Below, piece after piece: positions 16,650 through 25,265 of a stretch of DNA of 64,000 nt. Location of the stretch: assembly GCA_024331125.1 (NCBI GenBank), contig JANDJI010000001.1, forward strand, positions 528,001 through 592,000. Reading direction: 5' to 3'. The notes beneath the pieces are model-generated. The model ran no database searches. It worked only from the letters and a program-made list of their open reading frames with translations, and had not been told where the DNA came from. Origin of the DNA: Nitrospira sp. (lineage in GTDB: Bacteria; Nitrospirota; Nitrospiria; Nitrospirales; Nitrospiraceae). The position numbers were made by a program, and so were the translations under genes. Within the stretch, counting starts at the first letter, position 1. Each line of letters begins with the position of its first letter.

Positions 16650-17153
16650 TCATTCAACGTCACCCCACGCTCGCCAGCTTCCACCTTCGCAGCCGTTATT
16701 CCACCGCCGGTCTCGACCGGCATCCTTGCCGGAGTCAAACGGATCAGCGGCCGCACCCCGCCGTCTTCGACGCGTACTGCTGGTGCCTTTCATCGACATT
16801 CGTTGCCGACATCTCCATCCGAAAGACGCACTGGTTTGCAGAGCCCCTTGCGGACTCCGAATCGACGACTCGTAGCAAAACACTCCCGGCCCTCGCCTGG
16901 CGACATCGGATTTTCTTCTTCCACAGCGACCACCCCAGGCGCCCATAGCCATTATGACTGAGACAACGAGATCGCCGTCGGCCCCGAGAGCAACAGGACC
17001 GATCACCATGGCAAGACCGATCGCCGCGCCCGAGGTCAGCACCATCAGCGCCCACGTCGGGACAGACGGGCCAGAGCCTGGGATCAGCCTCGCGACCCGT
17101 TCGACCGGTGTCGCAGAGGCTCTCGGCGCTTCACTCTCATGATTACCCCACAT
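16650..17153 (-). CDS. Small membrane protein A (paralogue of the 21.5-kb protein); possible -1 frameshift
   Basis: The ATG at 17153 has AGGAGGA at ideal distance. A polar 30-residue start leads to one or two membrane segments, about residues 33-75 (ALMVLTSGAAIGLAMVIG, then GDLVVSVIMAMGAW). The segment G-P-x3-G-x2-G-D-L-V-V-S-x2-M is shared with the protein ending at 21492. After GGA AGA AGA AAA (about 16909-16920) the continuing frame becomes Arg/Gly-rich and unnatural. The -1 frame gives a more protein-like tail with VLLRVVDSESARGSANQ, ending at 16744. The same relation holds in the paralogue. The full zero-frame length is 167 residues; the true C-terminus is uncertain. No known family. Confidence 0.6.
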   Translation of the reverse strand: MWGNHESEAPRASATPVERVARLIPGSGPSVPTWALMVLTSGAAIGLAMVIGPVALGADGDLVVSVIMAMGAWGGRCGRRKSDVARRGPGVFCYESSIRSPQGALQTSASFGWRCRQRMSMKGTSSTRRRRRGAAADPFDSGKDAGRDRRWNNGCEGGSWRAWGDVE

Positions 17154-17494
17154 GTCTTCCTCCTACTTCGTACTTCGCAACCAAGTTTTCATGTCATGAC
17201 TTCATATCATCCATCCCCCCTCGCCTCACGACACTGCATCACGATAATCGCCAACGATTTTCTGAAGATATCGAAGCTTGCACGGCATACGGCACGGCAT
17301 ACGAACAGAGCACGGAGACGGCATGATGCTCGTATCTTCCCTCGTCAAAGCCATGTGCATTCGGTTGTGTATGGATGGCTCTGCAGATTCAGTGCCGAAC
17401 GGAGCCGATCGGGAAAGGCGTTAATTTCTCACATGTTTAGGCGGCAGCATCTCGATGAAATCCGCGCCAGATTCACAGACCAACATAGTGACCC

Positions 17495-17508
17495 GCAAGA
17501 TCTGCACC
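17495..17508 (-). promoter_or_regulatory. Possible sigma-54 promoter for the small-membrane-protein genes
   Basis: The minus strand reads GGTGCAGATCTTGC: GG-N10-GC spacing exact, -12 half TTGC perfect, -24 half GGTGC instead of GGCAC. Predicted start near 17483, reading toward the gene at 17153 (leader about 330 bases). Two palindromes lie 110-190 bases upstream, the usual distance for enhancer sites of an NtrC-type activator, and such an activator is encoded immediately upstream. Confidence 0.45.
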
Positions 17509-17592
17509 CGGCGGTCCAACTCCTGATCATAAATTCCTCAGCATCGTCATGAAAACAAGACCGTCCATCCTACTATAAGAAGACGACTCGCC

Positions 17593-17669
17593 AGTGCAAA
17601 ATTTGCACTCGGTCTGCGGATGACGAACCGGCTTTTCATTGTGCAAACCACCAGTGGAAACTTGCCACT
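17593..17669. promoter_or_regulatory. Twin 17-base palindromes, probable enhancer/operator sites
   Basis: AGTGCAAAATTTGCACT at 17593-17609 is a perfect inverted repeat (8 + 1 + 8). AGTGGAAACTTGCCACT at 17653-17669 has the same ends and matches it at 13 of 17 positions. Both are preceded by CC, and the repeat period is 60 bases. They resemble the architecture of NtrC-family upstream activating sites (paired dyads). They lie just after the stop codon of the response-regulator gene and upstream of the sigma-54-like element. Confidence 0.55.
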
Positions 17670-17671
17670 TG

Positions 17672-19030
17672 CTATTCACGGATTCCATATTCTTTGATCT
17701 TATATTGAAGCGCTCGCAGGCTGATCCCGAGGAGTTTGGCGGCCTTTTCCCGGTGATTCGTCACTTCCGCGAGGGTGCGGCGGATGACTTCCTTTTCGAT
17801 CTCCTCCAAGGAAGTCCCCAGCGTCACGACCATGGTTCGGACGTCTTCCCGGCTGGCTTGAATTTCCTCCGGCAAGTGTTCGGGCCCGATGGTTGACTCA
17901 CGGACGGTGATGACCAGGCGCTCGAGCAGATTACGCAGTTGCCGAATATTCCCCGGCCAAGAGTAGAGTCGCAACAACCGCATCGCTTCCAGTGCGATAG
18001 CCTTGGGCGCCCGATTGTGTTGCGCGCAAAATTCCGGCAAGAACGTCTCGATCAGGAGAGGAATATCCTCCGCACGCTCGCGCAAAGGCGGCAATTTGAT
18101 CGGCACCACGTTCAACCGATAAAAGAGATCCTCGCGGAACTCGCCCTGCTTGACGGCCTCTTCCAAATTGCGGTTGGTCGCGGCGATGATACGGGTGTCC
18201 ACCCTGACGACTTTCGTGCCGCCCAGGCGACGGAACTCCTTGGTTTCCAGCACCCGCAGGAAATCCACCTGAGATTTAAGAGACAGTTCGCCGATCTCAT
18301 CCAGCAACAACGTCCCCTTGTGCGCCAGTTCGAATCGCCCGATTTTGGTCGCGACCGCGCCGGTAAACGCGCCTTTTTCGTAGCCGAACAACTCACTTTC
18401 AAAGAGATCGTCCGGCAAGGCGCCGCAATTGACGGTGACAAAGGGATGATCGGCCCGCGGACTTTTATGATGAATAGCTCGAGCGACAACTTCCTTGCCG
18501 GTGCCGCTTTCACCGGTCAGCAAGACAGTGACGTCGCTGTCCGCCACCATCTCCACCAGACCATAGATCCGCTGCATGCTCTCGCTTTTCCCAATCAACT
18601 GATCGAAACGACACCGCGTTTCCAATCGATCCCGGAGTTGTTTGTTTTCGGATACGAGGGCGTGGCGCTCAAGCGCCTTCTCCACGACCATGGGAAACCG
18701 TTCGCGATCGACCGGCTTCGTCAGATAGTCGTAAGCGCCGAGACGCATGGCCTCGACCGCCGCATCAATCGACCCGAACGCGGTCATGATCACGACCTCG
18801 GTTGACGGCCACTTGTCTTTGAGACGGCGCAGAAACTCTATGCCGTCCATGCCGGGCATCCGAACGTCGGTGATCACCAAGTCCGCCGGCTTTTCCTCCA
18901 AATGGCGGAACGCCTCCTCCGCCGTCCCGATTCCCTTGGCGTCATATCCTCTCTTCTCCAAAAGCGTCGAGAGCGCGTTGCGGATATTGACCTCGTCGTC
19001 CACGACGAGAATATGTGCGGTCGACGTCAC
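17672..19030 (-). CDS. NtrC-family sigma-54-dependent response regulator
   Basis: 452 residues in three domains. The receiver (about 1-120) has phospho-acceptor Asp55 in VITDVRMPG and Lys in LTKPVD. The AAA+ sigma-54 interaction domain (about 140-375) has Walker A GESGTGKE (173-180), the GAFTGA loop (220-225) and LLLDEIGEL. The C-terminal Fis-type helix-turn-helix ends [20 protein letters not shown]. The start is GTG at 19030: it overlaps the kinase stop as GTGA and has AAGGAGGA at proper distance, and longer reads only extend into the kinase gene. It activates sigma-54 promoters after phosphorylation by the adjacent kinase. Likely targets in the window are the sigma-54-like sites at 17.5 and 22.06 kb. 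Confidence 0.95.
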   Translation of the reverse strand: MTSTAHILVVDDEVNIRNALSTLLEKRGYDAKGIGTAEEAFRHLEEKPADLVITDVRMPGMDGIEFLRRLKDKWPSTEVVIMTAFGSIDAAVEAMRLGAYDYLTKPVDRERFPMVVEKALERHALVSENKQLRDRLETRCRFDQLIGKSESMQRIYGLVEMVADSDVTVLLTGESGTGKEVVARAIHHKSPRADHPFVTVNCGALPDDLFESELFGYEKGAFTGAVATKIGRFELAHKGTLLLDEIGELSLKSQVDFLRVLETKEFRRLGGTKVVRVDTRIIAATNRNLEEAVKQGEFREDLFYRLNVVPIKLPPLRERAEDIPLLIETFLPEFCAQHNRAPKAIALEAMRLLRLYSWPGNIRQLRNLLERLVITVRESTIGPEHLPEEIQASREDVRTMVVTLGTSLEEIEKEVIRRTLAEVTNHREKAAKLLGISLRALQYKIKEYGIRE

Positions 19031-20424
19031 GGCGCGACTCCTCCTTCCCGCAGTCGCCCGCGCGCAGCAGGCAATTGCATCACGACCGATGTTCCGCTTC
19101 CCGGCGTGCTCGATATCCGAATCGTGCCGCCATGATCCTGTACGATGCGATAGGCAATGGCGAGCCCCAGCCCCGTCCCGCCCGCTTTGGTCGTATAGAA
19201 CGGCTCGAACAGGTGCGGCATCTGATCCTTTGCGATGCCGACTCCATCGTCTTTCACGGCGATTTCGAGCCACGCACGCCCATCGGCTTCCCGCTTGGCC
19301 GCCGCGATCCGACAGAGGCCTCCGTCGGGCATGGCATGAAAGGCATTGACGATGATGTTGACGAGAACCTGGGTGATCTGCGTCTCGTCACCCAGCACCA
19401 GCGGCAAGTCCGGCTCCACACTTTGTTCCAGCCGAATTTTGCGCTCCTCCGCCTCGAACTTCATGAGGGCCGCCACGTGGTCGATCAATACCTTGACATC
19501 CACCTCATGAAGCGAAATCGATCCGGGACGGGCCAGTTTCATGAAATTATCGAGGATGGCTGACAGACGCCGGCACTCTGCATTGAGGATGTGCAGATAT
19601 CGAACGTCCTGTCCGGCCAGCACCCCTCGTTCCTTCAGTCCTTCCTCCAACAAATGCAAATTCAGATCGACGGCGCTCAGCGGATTGCGAAGCTCATGGG
19701 CGACCCCGGCCGACAACGTGTGTAACGCCGCCAGCTTTTCGGCCGCTTGCACCCGCCGTTCCAAGGCCAGCCACTCGGTCACATCATGAGCCTGAAGCAA
19801 CACACCGGCCGGTTTGTCGTCATCCCCGCTCAGTTCGGTGGTATTCATGCGAACGATCCGCGCCGGCTGGTCGCCATGTTCATAGAAGACGTCTTTTCGG
19901 GCGACATGCCGGCTCTCCTTCACCGCCTCATCGAGGATCAATCGGACGGGGTCTCCCTCGGCAAATACGATGTCATAGCGTTGACCGAGCAATTCGGACG
20001 AGGTACGGCTCAAGATCTGCTCTGCGGCAGGGTTCACCGCCGTGATGATTCCGCTGTGGTTGATGGTCAGAATTCCCGTGGGAATGCTCCGCAGAATATT
20101 ACGGGCCAGTCCCTTCACTTCCTCCAGCGTGCGTCGGGCACTGTCGTAGTAGAGGAACGTGATGATGGCCCCGATGGCAATCGCGCTGACCAAAAACACC
20201 AGCCCGGCCACCAGCATGATATCGCGGCGAGACCGCCAGAGAGCGAGCGGCACTTCCGTGGGAAGAGTTCCCCCTTGCATCAAGCCCTCCACCAGCAATT
20301 TTTCCCGTTCCAGTGCGAACAGGAGCATCACCGACACCACGAGGGCCAAAATAAACACCACGATGGCGATGGAGCGAGATGGAATCTTGCGCCAGACTGT
20401 GGCAGGTGGAACCGGTCTAAACAT
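19027..20424 (-). CDS. Membrane sensor histidine kinase (NtrB/ZraS-like), PAS-containing
   Basis: 465 residues. Two membrane helices (about 20-36 and 70-92) enclose a short periplasmic loop of about 30 residues. A PAS domain (about 105-220, SIPTGILTINHSG) follows. The dimerisation helix has the H-box AGVAHELRNPLSAV (His243), and the ATPase domain has the N-box NIIVNAFHAM, DDGVGI and GTGLGLAIAYRIV. The small periplasmic loop suggests that membrane or cytoplasmic cues matter more than a periplasmic ligand domain. The gene overlaps the regulator by 4 bases. Confidence 0.93.
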   Translation of the reverse strand: MFRPVPPATVWRKIPSRSIAIVVFILALVVSVMLLFALEREKLLVEGLMQGGTLPTEVPLALWRSRRDIMLVAGLVFLVSAIAIGAIITFLYYDSARRTLEEVKGLARNILRSIPTGILTINHSGIITAVNPAAEQILSRTSSELLGQRYDIVFAEGDPVRLILDEAVKESRHVARKDVFYEHGDQPARIVRMNTTELSGDDDKPAGVLLQAHDVTEWLALERRVQAAEKLAALHTLSAGVAHELRNPLSAVDLNLHLLEEGLKERGVLAGQDVRYLHILNAECRRLSAILDNFMKLARPGSISLHEVDVKVLIDHVAALMKFEAEERKIRLEQSVEPDLPLVLGDETQITQVLVNIIVNAFHAMPDGGLCRIAAAKREADGRAWLEIAVKDDGVGIAKDQMPHLFEPFYTTKAGGTGLGLAIAYRIVQDHGGTIRISSTPGSGTSVVMQLPAARGRLREGGVAP

Positions 20425-20868
20425 GAGTTTTCATCAATCGCGCACCAACGAGCCCTCTGCATGATACTACGCGCCCTTGAGTGCTTTTCCTCTTCGCTTC
20501 AGGAGGTATCGATTCATCTCGTGGGGAAAGCAAGGTGCGTTGAGGCGACAGGGAACGAATGACAAGACGTGGCGGCCCCTTTGCCAAGACGGCCGGCTTC
20601 GCATGGCTCCGAGAAAGGTGGGAGACGGGTGTAACGACCCGCAGAACCGGCACATCAGGAACTACGGCGGCACGTTCCGACACAAGCAGATCCGCGATCC
20701 CCAATACGATACTGAGAACACCCCAGAAACCGTGAGGCCTTGCAACCGTGGGCAAGAAGATTTCGCGTGCAAGGGCGGGACCGTCCTGGACTCTCAATGA
20801 CTACGGAGCAAAAGAGCTAAACTATTTTACTTTTTTCTTTATAAAACGAACGGGCCGCCACTCTACTC
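20425..20868. other. Gap without a recognised gene
   Basis: 444 bases upstream of the kinase. A minus-strand frame of 126 codons spans it but lacks a ribosome site and a recognisable domain. A GGTCCCGCCCTTGC element on the minus strand (near 20774-20787) has sigma-54 spacing but a poor -24 half. The AT-rich stretch at 20818-20846 follows the stop of the next gene; no convincing hairpin was found. Confidence 0.4.
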
Positions 20869-21249
20869 TCATTCTCTGCTTCCTACGACGGACTCCTTCG
20901 GCGTTCCTCCCCATTCCTGTCTTGCAGATGCTAGAACACCATTGAGATGGAGGCCGTCTTCCCCTTTCTTCGTTGTCGTTGCCGCCGTTGCGTCCGTTAC
21001 CGACCGCTTGGAGGGATGTTGTCGGCGGATGACCTCTTTCCCCGAAACGGCCGACCGTTCCTGTCGAGGTGGGGCACTTCCTCGCTCGATATCCTGCAGT
21101 CTGCTCCATATGGCGTAAGGAACGGCGATCACACATGCCACAAGAAGGGGGACCAGATACTGATTCCAGGCGACAGCGGCAAAAACCAAAACAACAGCCA
21201 ACACATATTGGATGATTTCCAACAGTCCGATTCGTTGCCGTTGACTCAT
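20869..21249 (-). CDS. Small membrane protein, two predicted helices
   Basis: 126 residues starting MSQRQRIGLLEIIQ. Two closely spaced membrane segments lie at about 10-47 (EIIQYVLAVVLVFAAVAW, then YLVPLLVACVIAVPYAIW), followed by a polar, Lys/Arg/Ser-rich cytoplasmic tail. The ATG at 21249 has GGAGG seven bases upstream; an ATG two codons earlier sits one base from it. No family was recognised. It lies between the kinase gene and small membrane protein B, all in the same orientation, and may belong to the same signalling/stress module. Confidence 0.6.
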   Translation of the reverse strand: MSQRQRIGLLEIIQYVLAVVLVFAAVAWNQYLVPLLVACVIAVPYAIWSRLQDIERGSAPPRQERSAVSGKEVIRRQHPSKRSVTDATAATTTKKGEDGLHLNGVLASARQEWGGTPKESVVGSRE

Positions 21250-21491
21250 CGACATGCCTCCAGCCCTTTACACCTTTGTATTTTCTCATTTCAGGCCTAC
21301 GTGATTCCCTCTGCGAATACACCGCAAACGACAAGCCCCGACTCATCTGTTTTCCGGCCTTTCCTGGTTTCCTTACTTCCTCCTTCTTTTTGGGGACCTC
21401 GACGCATCAGCGCCAAACCGCCGCATCATAGCACAACTCTCAACCGATCTTCTTTCGGTTTGCACCGCCGATGCCCACGCCATGCGTCCGG

Positions 21492-21902
21492 TCACGTAAA
21501 AAACCGGACTTTTCGGCTTGGTTTCAGCCGTGAGCAGACCCGCCCCGAGGCTATTCGTGACCACACAGTCTTTTGATGATTTTGAAGGGAGGGTTTGAGG
21601 GAGAGAAATGGCCTCGTGGATTTGAAGGTGGAGCGCCTGATCCATCCGCAGTAAACGCCTTCTTTCTTCGGCGCATGATGATCGCGGCGGCTTGCGCAAG
21701 CCACCGCCATCATGAGCGACGACACAACCAGATCGCCGTTTGGACCTATGGGAAGAGGACCGACCGCGACGGCTATCCCGACGGCCGCGAGACAAGTGAG
21801 CATCATGAGCGACCGAGTCCGTGTCAGGCACTGATTCGGCTGCACAGACGGTTGAGGATGACTCAACTGGTTCTTTTGACACTCTGTGATCGGGTCCGCC
21901 AT
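21492..21902 (-). CDS. Small membrane protein B (paralogue of the 16.7-kb protein); possible -1 frameshift
   Basis: From ATG 21902: a Gln/Pro-rich 30-residue start, then hydrophobic segments with SLMMLTCLAAVGIAVAVG and GDLVVSSLMMAVACAS, aligned with protein A through G-P-x3-G-x2-G-D-L-V-V-S-x2-M. After CCG AAG AAA GAA (about 21655-21665) the zero frame gives a short basic tail to 21492 (136 residues in all). The -1 frame continues much further, to 21373, with RRLLRMDQALHLQIHEAISL, parallel to LLRVVD in protein A. A sigma-54-like promoter at 22055-22068 argues for a start below 22040. The exact start is uncertain because no strong ribosome site is visible. Confidence 0.5.
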   Translation of the reverse strand: MADPITECQKNQLSHPQPSVQPNQCLTRTRSLMMLTCLAAVGIAVAVGPLPIGPNGDLVVSSLMMAVACASRRDHHAPKKEGVYCGWIRRSTFKSTRPFLSLKPSLQNHQKTVWSRIASGRVCSRLKPSRKVRFFT

Positions 21903-22390
21903 TTGTCCGGCTCTCACCATACGGTTGCGCATCCAGTTACGTGCTTTCCGTCGTCGGCTAAGAAAGCTTGCTTGTGTTCGGAGAGATAAGGAGCGCCATT
22001 GGCGCTGACCGTAGTTTTTCCAGCCGGCTCCTCGATCTCCTCCGGAAAGCCTTTGCATGTTCAGTGCCGCAAGAAGCCTCTGAACAAGTCGCACCAGCCA
22101 ACCTGAAGTTTTCAAATGAAGAACCACGCTGCCATCTCGCGAAACCCGCGAGCCATCACTACACACCCTTTTATCCCCACAATTTACACGCATTGCATCG
22201 TAAGGATCAGAGTTGAGCGCACGCTCTATAGACTGGCAGCAGATAGTCGGACCGCGCGTATGCGCACGAACGATGAGTCGTCAACCAACCCTGTGGCAGG
22301 ATTGTTGAGGCATGTTTGTCAGCGGATCAATTTTGGCATAGGCATTCGTTATTGACGTGGAGCAGGCCGAGCCGGGCGCCATCAACTCCG
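21903..22390. other. Gap with promoter upstream of small membrane protein B
   Basis: 488 bases with no credible gene on either strand. It contains the sigma-54-like element at 22055-22068. Short dyads (for example CTCGCG...CGCGAG near 22137-22153) are visible but not followed by T-runs. Confidence 0.4.
22055..22068 (-). promoter_or_regulatory. Probable sigma-54 promoter for small membrane protein B
   Basis: The minus strand reads GGCACTGAACATGCA with GG-N10-GC spacing. The -24 half GGCAC is perfect; the -12 half ATGCA differs from TTGCA at one base. Predicted start near 22043, about 140 bases before the ATG at 21902. It is the best sigma-54 match noticed in the window and lies near the NtrC-type regulator gene. 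Confidence 0.5.
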
Positions 22391-22924
22391 TCACTCATCT
22401 GCGGAGTCTTCTCGATCGTGAGGACTTTCGGCCTTATGGCGAGGGCCCATTCTTGGCCCCATTCCCTCTCTAGACCCCATGCCGCGGCGGCCGTGTCTCT
22501 GGGCAAAGGTCCGCTCATACTGAATCACACTCCAAATCTCCTCGTCGGACAGCATGGAGCCGAATCCGACCATAGCCGTGCCGGGCGAACCGTGTTTAAT
22601 CACCCAAAAAATCTCTCCCTCCGTGCGGTGCCGCCAAAATCCATGGTGCCGGAAGTTCCTGGGCGGAGGGTTCAACTGAGCTGCCGCCGGGCCATTACCG
22701 TTTCCATCAACGCCGTGACAATTGAAGCAGGTGCCTTTGCCGTGATAAATCGCCTTGCCTTGCTCGACGACCTCGGGAGAAGAGGGCAACGGGCTTTTGA
22801 GCGATCGCGCCTCGGCCAGTTGGTCCGGTGGCACCCTCGGCCGCATCATGTGCCGTTCGGCGTCTGCCGGAGGCGACGCAAACACGATCATTGCCGCCAA
22901 CATGAAAAGCAGCCCGTGTCTCAC
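22391..22924 (-). CDS. Periplasmic c-type cytochrome, second of a tandem pair
   Basis: 177 residues from GTG 22924, which overlaps the previous stop as GTGA and has AAGGAGC upstream. Signal peptide about 1-22, then a conserved lead RPRVPPDQLAEAR, haem motif CFNCH (66-70) and a C-terminal helix EEIWSVIQYERTF. The last 30 residues are Met/Gly/His/Arg-rich (MGPRMGPRHK), possibly metal-binding. It shares the lead and spacing with the preceding cytochrome, indicating tandem duplication. Likely small periplasmic electron carrier. Confidence 0.85.
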   Translation of the reverse strand: MRHGLLFMLAAMIVFASPPADAERHMMRPRVPPDQLAEARSLKSPLPSSPEVVEQGKAIYHGKGTCFNCHGVDGNGNGPAAAQLNPPPRNFRHHGFWRHRTEGEIFWVIKHGSPGTAMVGFGSMLSDEEIWSVIQYERTFAQRHGRRGMGSREGMGPRMGPRHKAESPHDREDSADE

Positions 22925-23403
22925 TGTGTCGCTCCTTGCCTGTCCGTCGTGAACGATCTGACATAGCGTAACACCGCCCAGGCTTCTTCTTCCGTCAAAA
23001 TGAGCGGAACAAACGGTGCCATGGCCGTCCCCTTGCTGCCGTTTTTCAAAATCCAAAACAGTTCTCCATCGGTCCGGGCGGCCTGCCACTCCTTGTCGGT
23101 AAAGTCACGAGGCAACGGCCCCCTCACCGTCCCCGGTTCGATGTCGCCGCCCAATCCTCTCCCATCTTTGCCATGGCAGGTCACGCAGAAGGCCTTGCCA
23201 TGAAACAGTTGCTTGCCCTTCTCGATCATTTCTTCGGTCGCCGGAAGAGGATTGGTCCATGTTCTGACGTGATCGATTTGATCCGCCGGCACCCGCGGCC
23301 TCAACACTGTTTCGTCCGCGCCAAAGGCTTGAAGGCCGATCATTCCGATCGTCATCGCGCCGGCCGTCACCACGAGCACCGTCGATAAAAGATGGACGCT
23401 CAT
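22921..23403 (-). CDS. Periplasmic c-type cytochrome, first of a tandem pair
   Basis: 160 residues with an N-terminal signal or anchor helix (about 1-28), the lead RPRVPADQIDHVR, haem motif CVTCH (73-77), candidate methionine ligand in GTAMAPF (about 127) and terminal helix EEAWAVLRYVRSF. It is translationally coupled to its paralogue. Cytochromes with the R-P-R-V-P-x-D-Q lead are small single-haem carriers; the partner cannot be named from sequence. Confidence 0.87.
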   Translation of the reverse strand: MSVHLLSTVLVVTAGAMTIGMIGLQAFGADETVLRPRVPADQIDHVRTWTNPLPATEEMIEKGKQLFHGKAFCVTCHGKDGRGLGGDIEPGTVRGPLPRDFTDKEWQAARTDGELFWILKNGSKGTAMAPFVPLILTEEEAWAVLRYVRSFTTDRQGATQ

Positions 23404-23449
23404 TTCTCTTGCCTCATCACACGTTCTCCCGTTATCGCCCTCCAGAGAA

Positions 23450-23481
23450 GGACCGGCCTCCCGTTTCCGGCAAGCCGGTCC
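23450..23481. repeat. Inverted repeat downstream of the DUF1264 gene
   Basis: GGACCGGC and GCCGGTCC form an 8-base perfect stem around a 16-base loop. It lies between the stop of the DUF1264 gene (23497) and the start of the cytochrome pair (23403), so it may be a transcription terminator or mRNA stabiliser for the former. No T-run follows on the minus strand; a TCTTTTCT run follows on the plus strand. Confidence 0.35.
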
Positions 23482-23496
23482 ACCCGATCATCTTTT

Positions 23497-24015
23497 CTAC
23501 TTCTCCGCGTAGCCGGGGAACTTGTGCCCCAATGACTGCGGATAGGTCACGGTGCCATCCGGAAATTCCTGGCCATGTTGCCAGAGATGATAAATCACCC
23601 CGTCCGTCTGTGCCGCCGCCTCCGCCACCTTGGCCGCCTGGTCATCGGGCATGTCCAGGACTTTCACGCGGCCTGTCGCAATCTCGACCTTGTGATCGTG
23701 AAAATAGCGATGCCACTGGATGGCCGGCAGTTTTCTCGTGAGGTCCTTGGCGACAAAATATTCGACACCGACGAGCGGCGCTTTGGGATCGGTGGACTCG
23801 AACAAGAGGCACTGAAGAATCTTGTCGGAAATGCCCTTGCAGTAATGGTGAAACGGTCCGCCCGGCGTCCCATCCGGCATCATGTGCGGCGCCTGAACGT
23901 GAATCTCGTACCCCATCGCCGGACTGGCCGGCTCTCCGCCGATGGCCATCGGCGTCATGCCTCCGATAGATCCTACGACAACCATTGCAACAGCGGCTAC
24001 GAATCTTTTACTCAT
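23497..24015 (-). CDS. DUF1264 (OBAP-like) secreted protein
   Basis: 172 residues. Signal peptide (about 1-27), then the DUF1264 pattern: HHYCKGISDKILQCLLFES, LVGVEYFVAKDL, LPAIQWHRYFHDHKVEIATG and a C-terminal DGVIYHLWQHGQEFPDG. The conserved His and Cys residues suggest a metal site. The biochemical role of this family is not known. SD GGGAGGGG eight bases before ATG 24015. It stands among periplasmic cytochromes. Confidence 0.8.
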   Translation of the reverse strand: MSKRFVAAVAMVVVGSIGGMTPMAIGGEPASPAMGYEIHVQAPHMMPDGTPGGPFHHYCKGISDKILQCLLFESTDPKAPLVGVEYFVAKDLTRKLPAIQWHRYFHDHKVEIATGRVKVLDMPDDQAAKVAEAAAQTDGVIYHLWQHGQEFPDGTVTYPQSLGHKFPGYAEK

Positions 24016-24150
24016 CGCAACAACCCCCTCCCTTTGCGGAATCCCGGCCCGGCCCATCCGGACTGAGAAACAGTTCCGCCTGTGACTGACCGTTGGAGAC
24101 CGATGGGGTCAAAAGGATTCGTCTTGTGCGCGTCGTTCGACTCATATCCG

Positions 24151-25236
24151 TCAGAAATCCAATTCCACCATCTTGCGGTGGAACCGAACGACCACGTTCG
24201 GATCGGGCGCCAACCGGACCCGCGCATCCTCTTTTCCCTGATAGGGCAACAGATTCAGGACGTAGCGAAGGCTTTCGAGCCGAGCCGCTTGCTTGTCGTT
24301 GGCTTTCACAATGATCCAGGGGCTGAATGTCGTATGGGTTTTGCTGAACATTTCCTCTTTGCAGCGGGTATAGGCGTCCCACAGCTCCTGCGCCTTCTCA
24401 TCGACCGGGCTGAGTTTCCACTGTTTAAGCGGATTCCGGCGCCTCGCCTCAAAGCGTTTGGCCTGTTCGTCCTTGGAGATCGAGAACCAGAATTTGACGA
24501 GAATCACCCCGTCTTCGTAGAGCATGTGCTCGAATTCCGGAACCTGCTGGAGGAACCGCTGATGCTCTTTCTTGGTGCAAAACCCCATCACCGGTTCGAC
24601 CACGGCCCGGTTGTACCAGCTTCGATCGAAGAAGACGATTTCCCCTCTGTTCGGCAACTGGCGAATGTATCGCTGAAAGTACCATTGGCCCCGTTCTTCA
24701 TCGGTCGGCTTCGGCAAGGCCACGACGCGCATCGCGCGGGGATTCAGATGTTCGGTAAACCGCCGAATGGTTCCACCCTTGCCGGCCGCATCCCGCCCCT
24801 CCACCAAAATCGCGATGCGTTCCCCCGTCCGCTGAACCCACCGTTGCAGCTTCACCAACTCCACTTGCAGTTGCTCCAGCTCGTGCTCATACAGAAGTCT
24901 CTTGCGGACGTCCTGAAGATCAACGTTGCGGTTCCGCAGGAGCAGAAAAAGCCCCCTTCTCGTGTTGATCAACCGCAGATCTTCCTCTGTAAGGGAACCG
25001 GCTGGATCACCGATCGGTTTCAGCGCCTCTGTGGGAAGTCTTGCAGGCAAGAGCGAATAGCCGTCCTTCTCCCGAGGCATCCTCGTCGGAATCGTGTCCG
25101 CCTCGCTTGCATCCGGAGATTGGGCCGACCGCAGAAGATCGTTGATATCCGACAGATCGGTCTTCAAATCGACCGTCAGGCCTGATGAATCGCCTCGTTT
25201 TTTCGGCTTTCCAGTCGCGTGTTCGTCGGATTCCAT
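24151..25236 (-). CDS. ppk2: Polyphosphate kinase 2
   Basis: 361 residues. The PPK2 domain (about 95-350) shows Walker A GRDAAGKGG (about 147), lid/arginine segment RRFTEHLNPRAMRVVALPKP, Walker B VFFDRSWYNR and WFSISKDEQ. PPK2 enzymes transfer phosphate between polyphosphate and nucleotides, usually making NTP from polyP. The 90-residue N-terminal extension is polar and unrecognised. GGAGG stands about ten bases before the ATG. Confidence 0.94.
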   Translation of the reverse strand: MESDEHATGKPKKRGDSSGLTVDLKTDLSDINDLLRSAQSPDASEADTIPTRMPREKDGYSLLPARLPTEALKPIGDPAGSLTEEDLRLINTRRGLFLLLRNRNVDLQDVRKRLLYEHELEQLQVELVKLQRWVQRTGERIAILVEGRDAAGKGGTIRRFTEHLNPRAMRVVALPKPTDEERGQWYFQRYIRQLPNRGEIVFFDRSWYNRAVVEPVMGFCTKKEHQRFLQQVPEFEHMLYEDGVILVKFWFSISKDEQAKRFEARRRNPLKQWKLSPVDEKAQELWDAYTRCKEEMFSKTHTTFSPWIIVKANDKQAARLESLRYVLNLLPYQGKEDARVRLAPDPNVVVRFHRKMVELDF

Positions 25237-25265
25237 ACAAGGCGCCTCCTCTCACCCCGCGCGAA

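Larger units (their letters stand above)
17154..17671. other. Intergenic control region between the response regulator and small-membrane-protein genes
   Basis: 518 bases with no credible gene on either strand. It holds a sigma-54-like element (17495-17508) and two similar 17-base palindromes (17593-17609, 17653-17669), listed separately. Confidence 0.6.

Noticed and set aside
20417..20797. 126-codon minus-strand frame upstream of the kinase
   Set aside because: No ribosome site, no recognisable domain, and composition of a non-coding read; kept only as a gap note.
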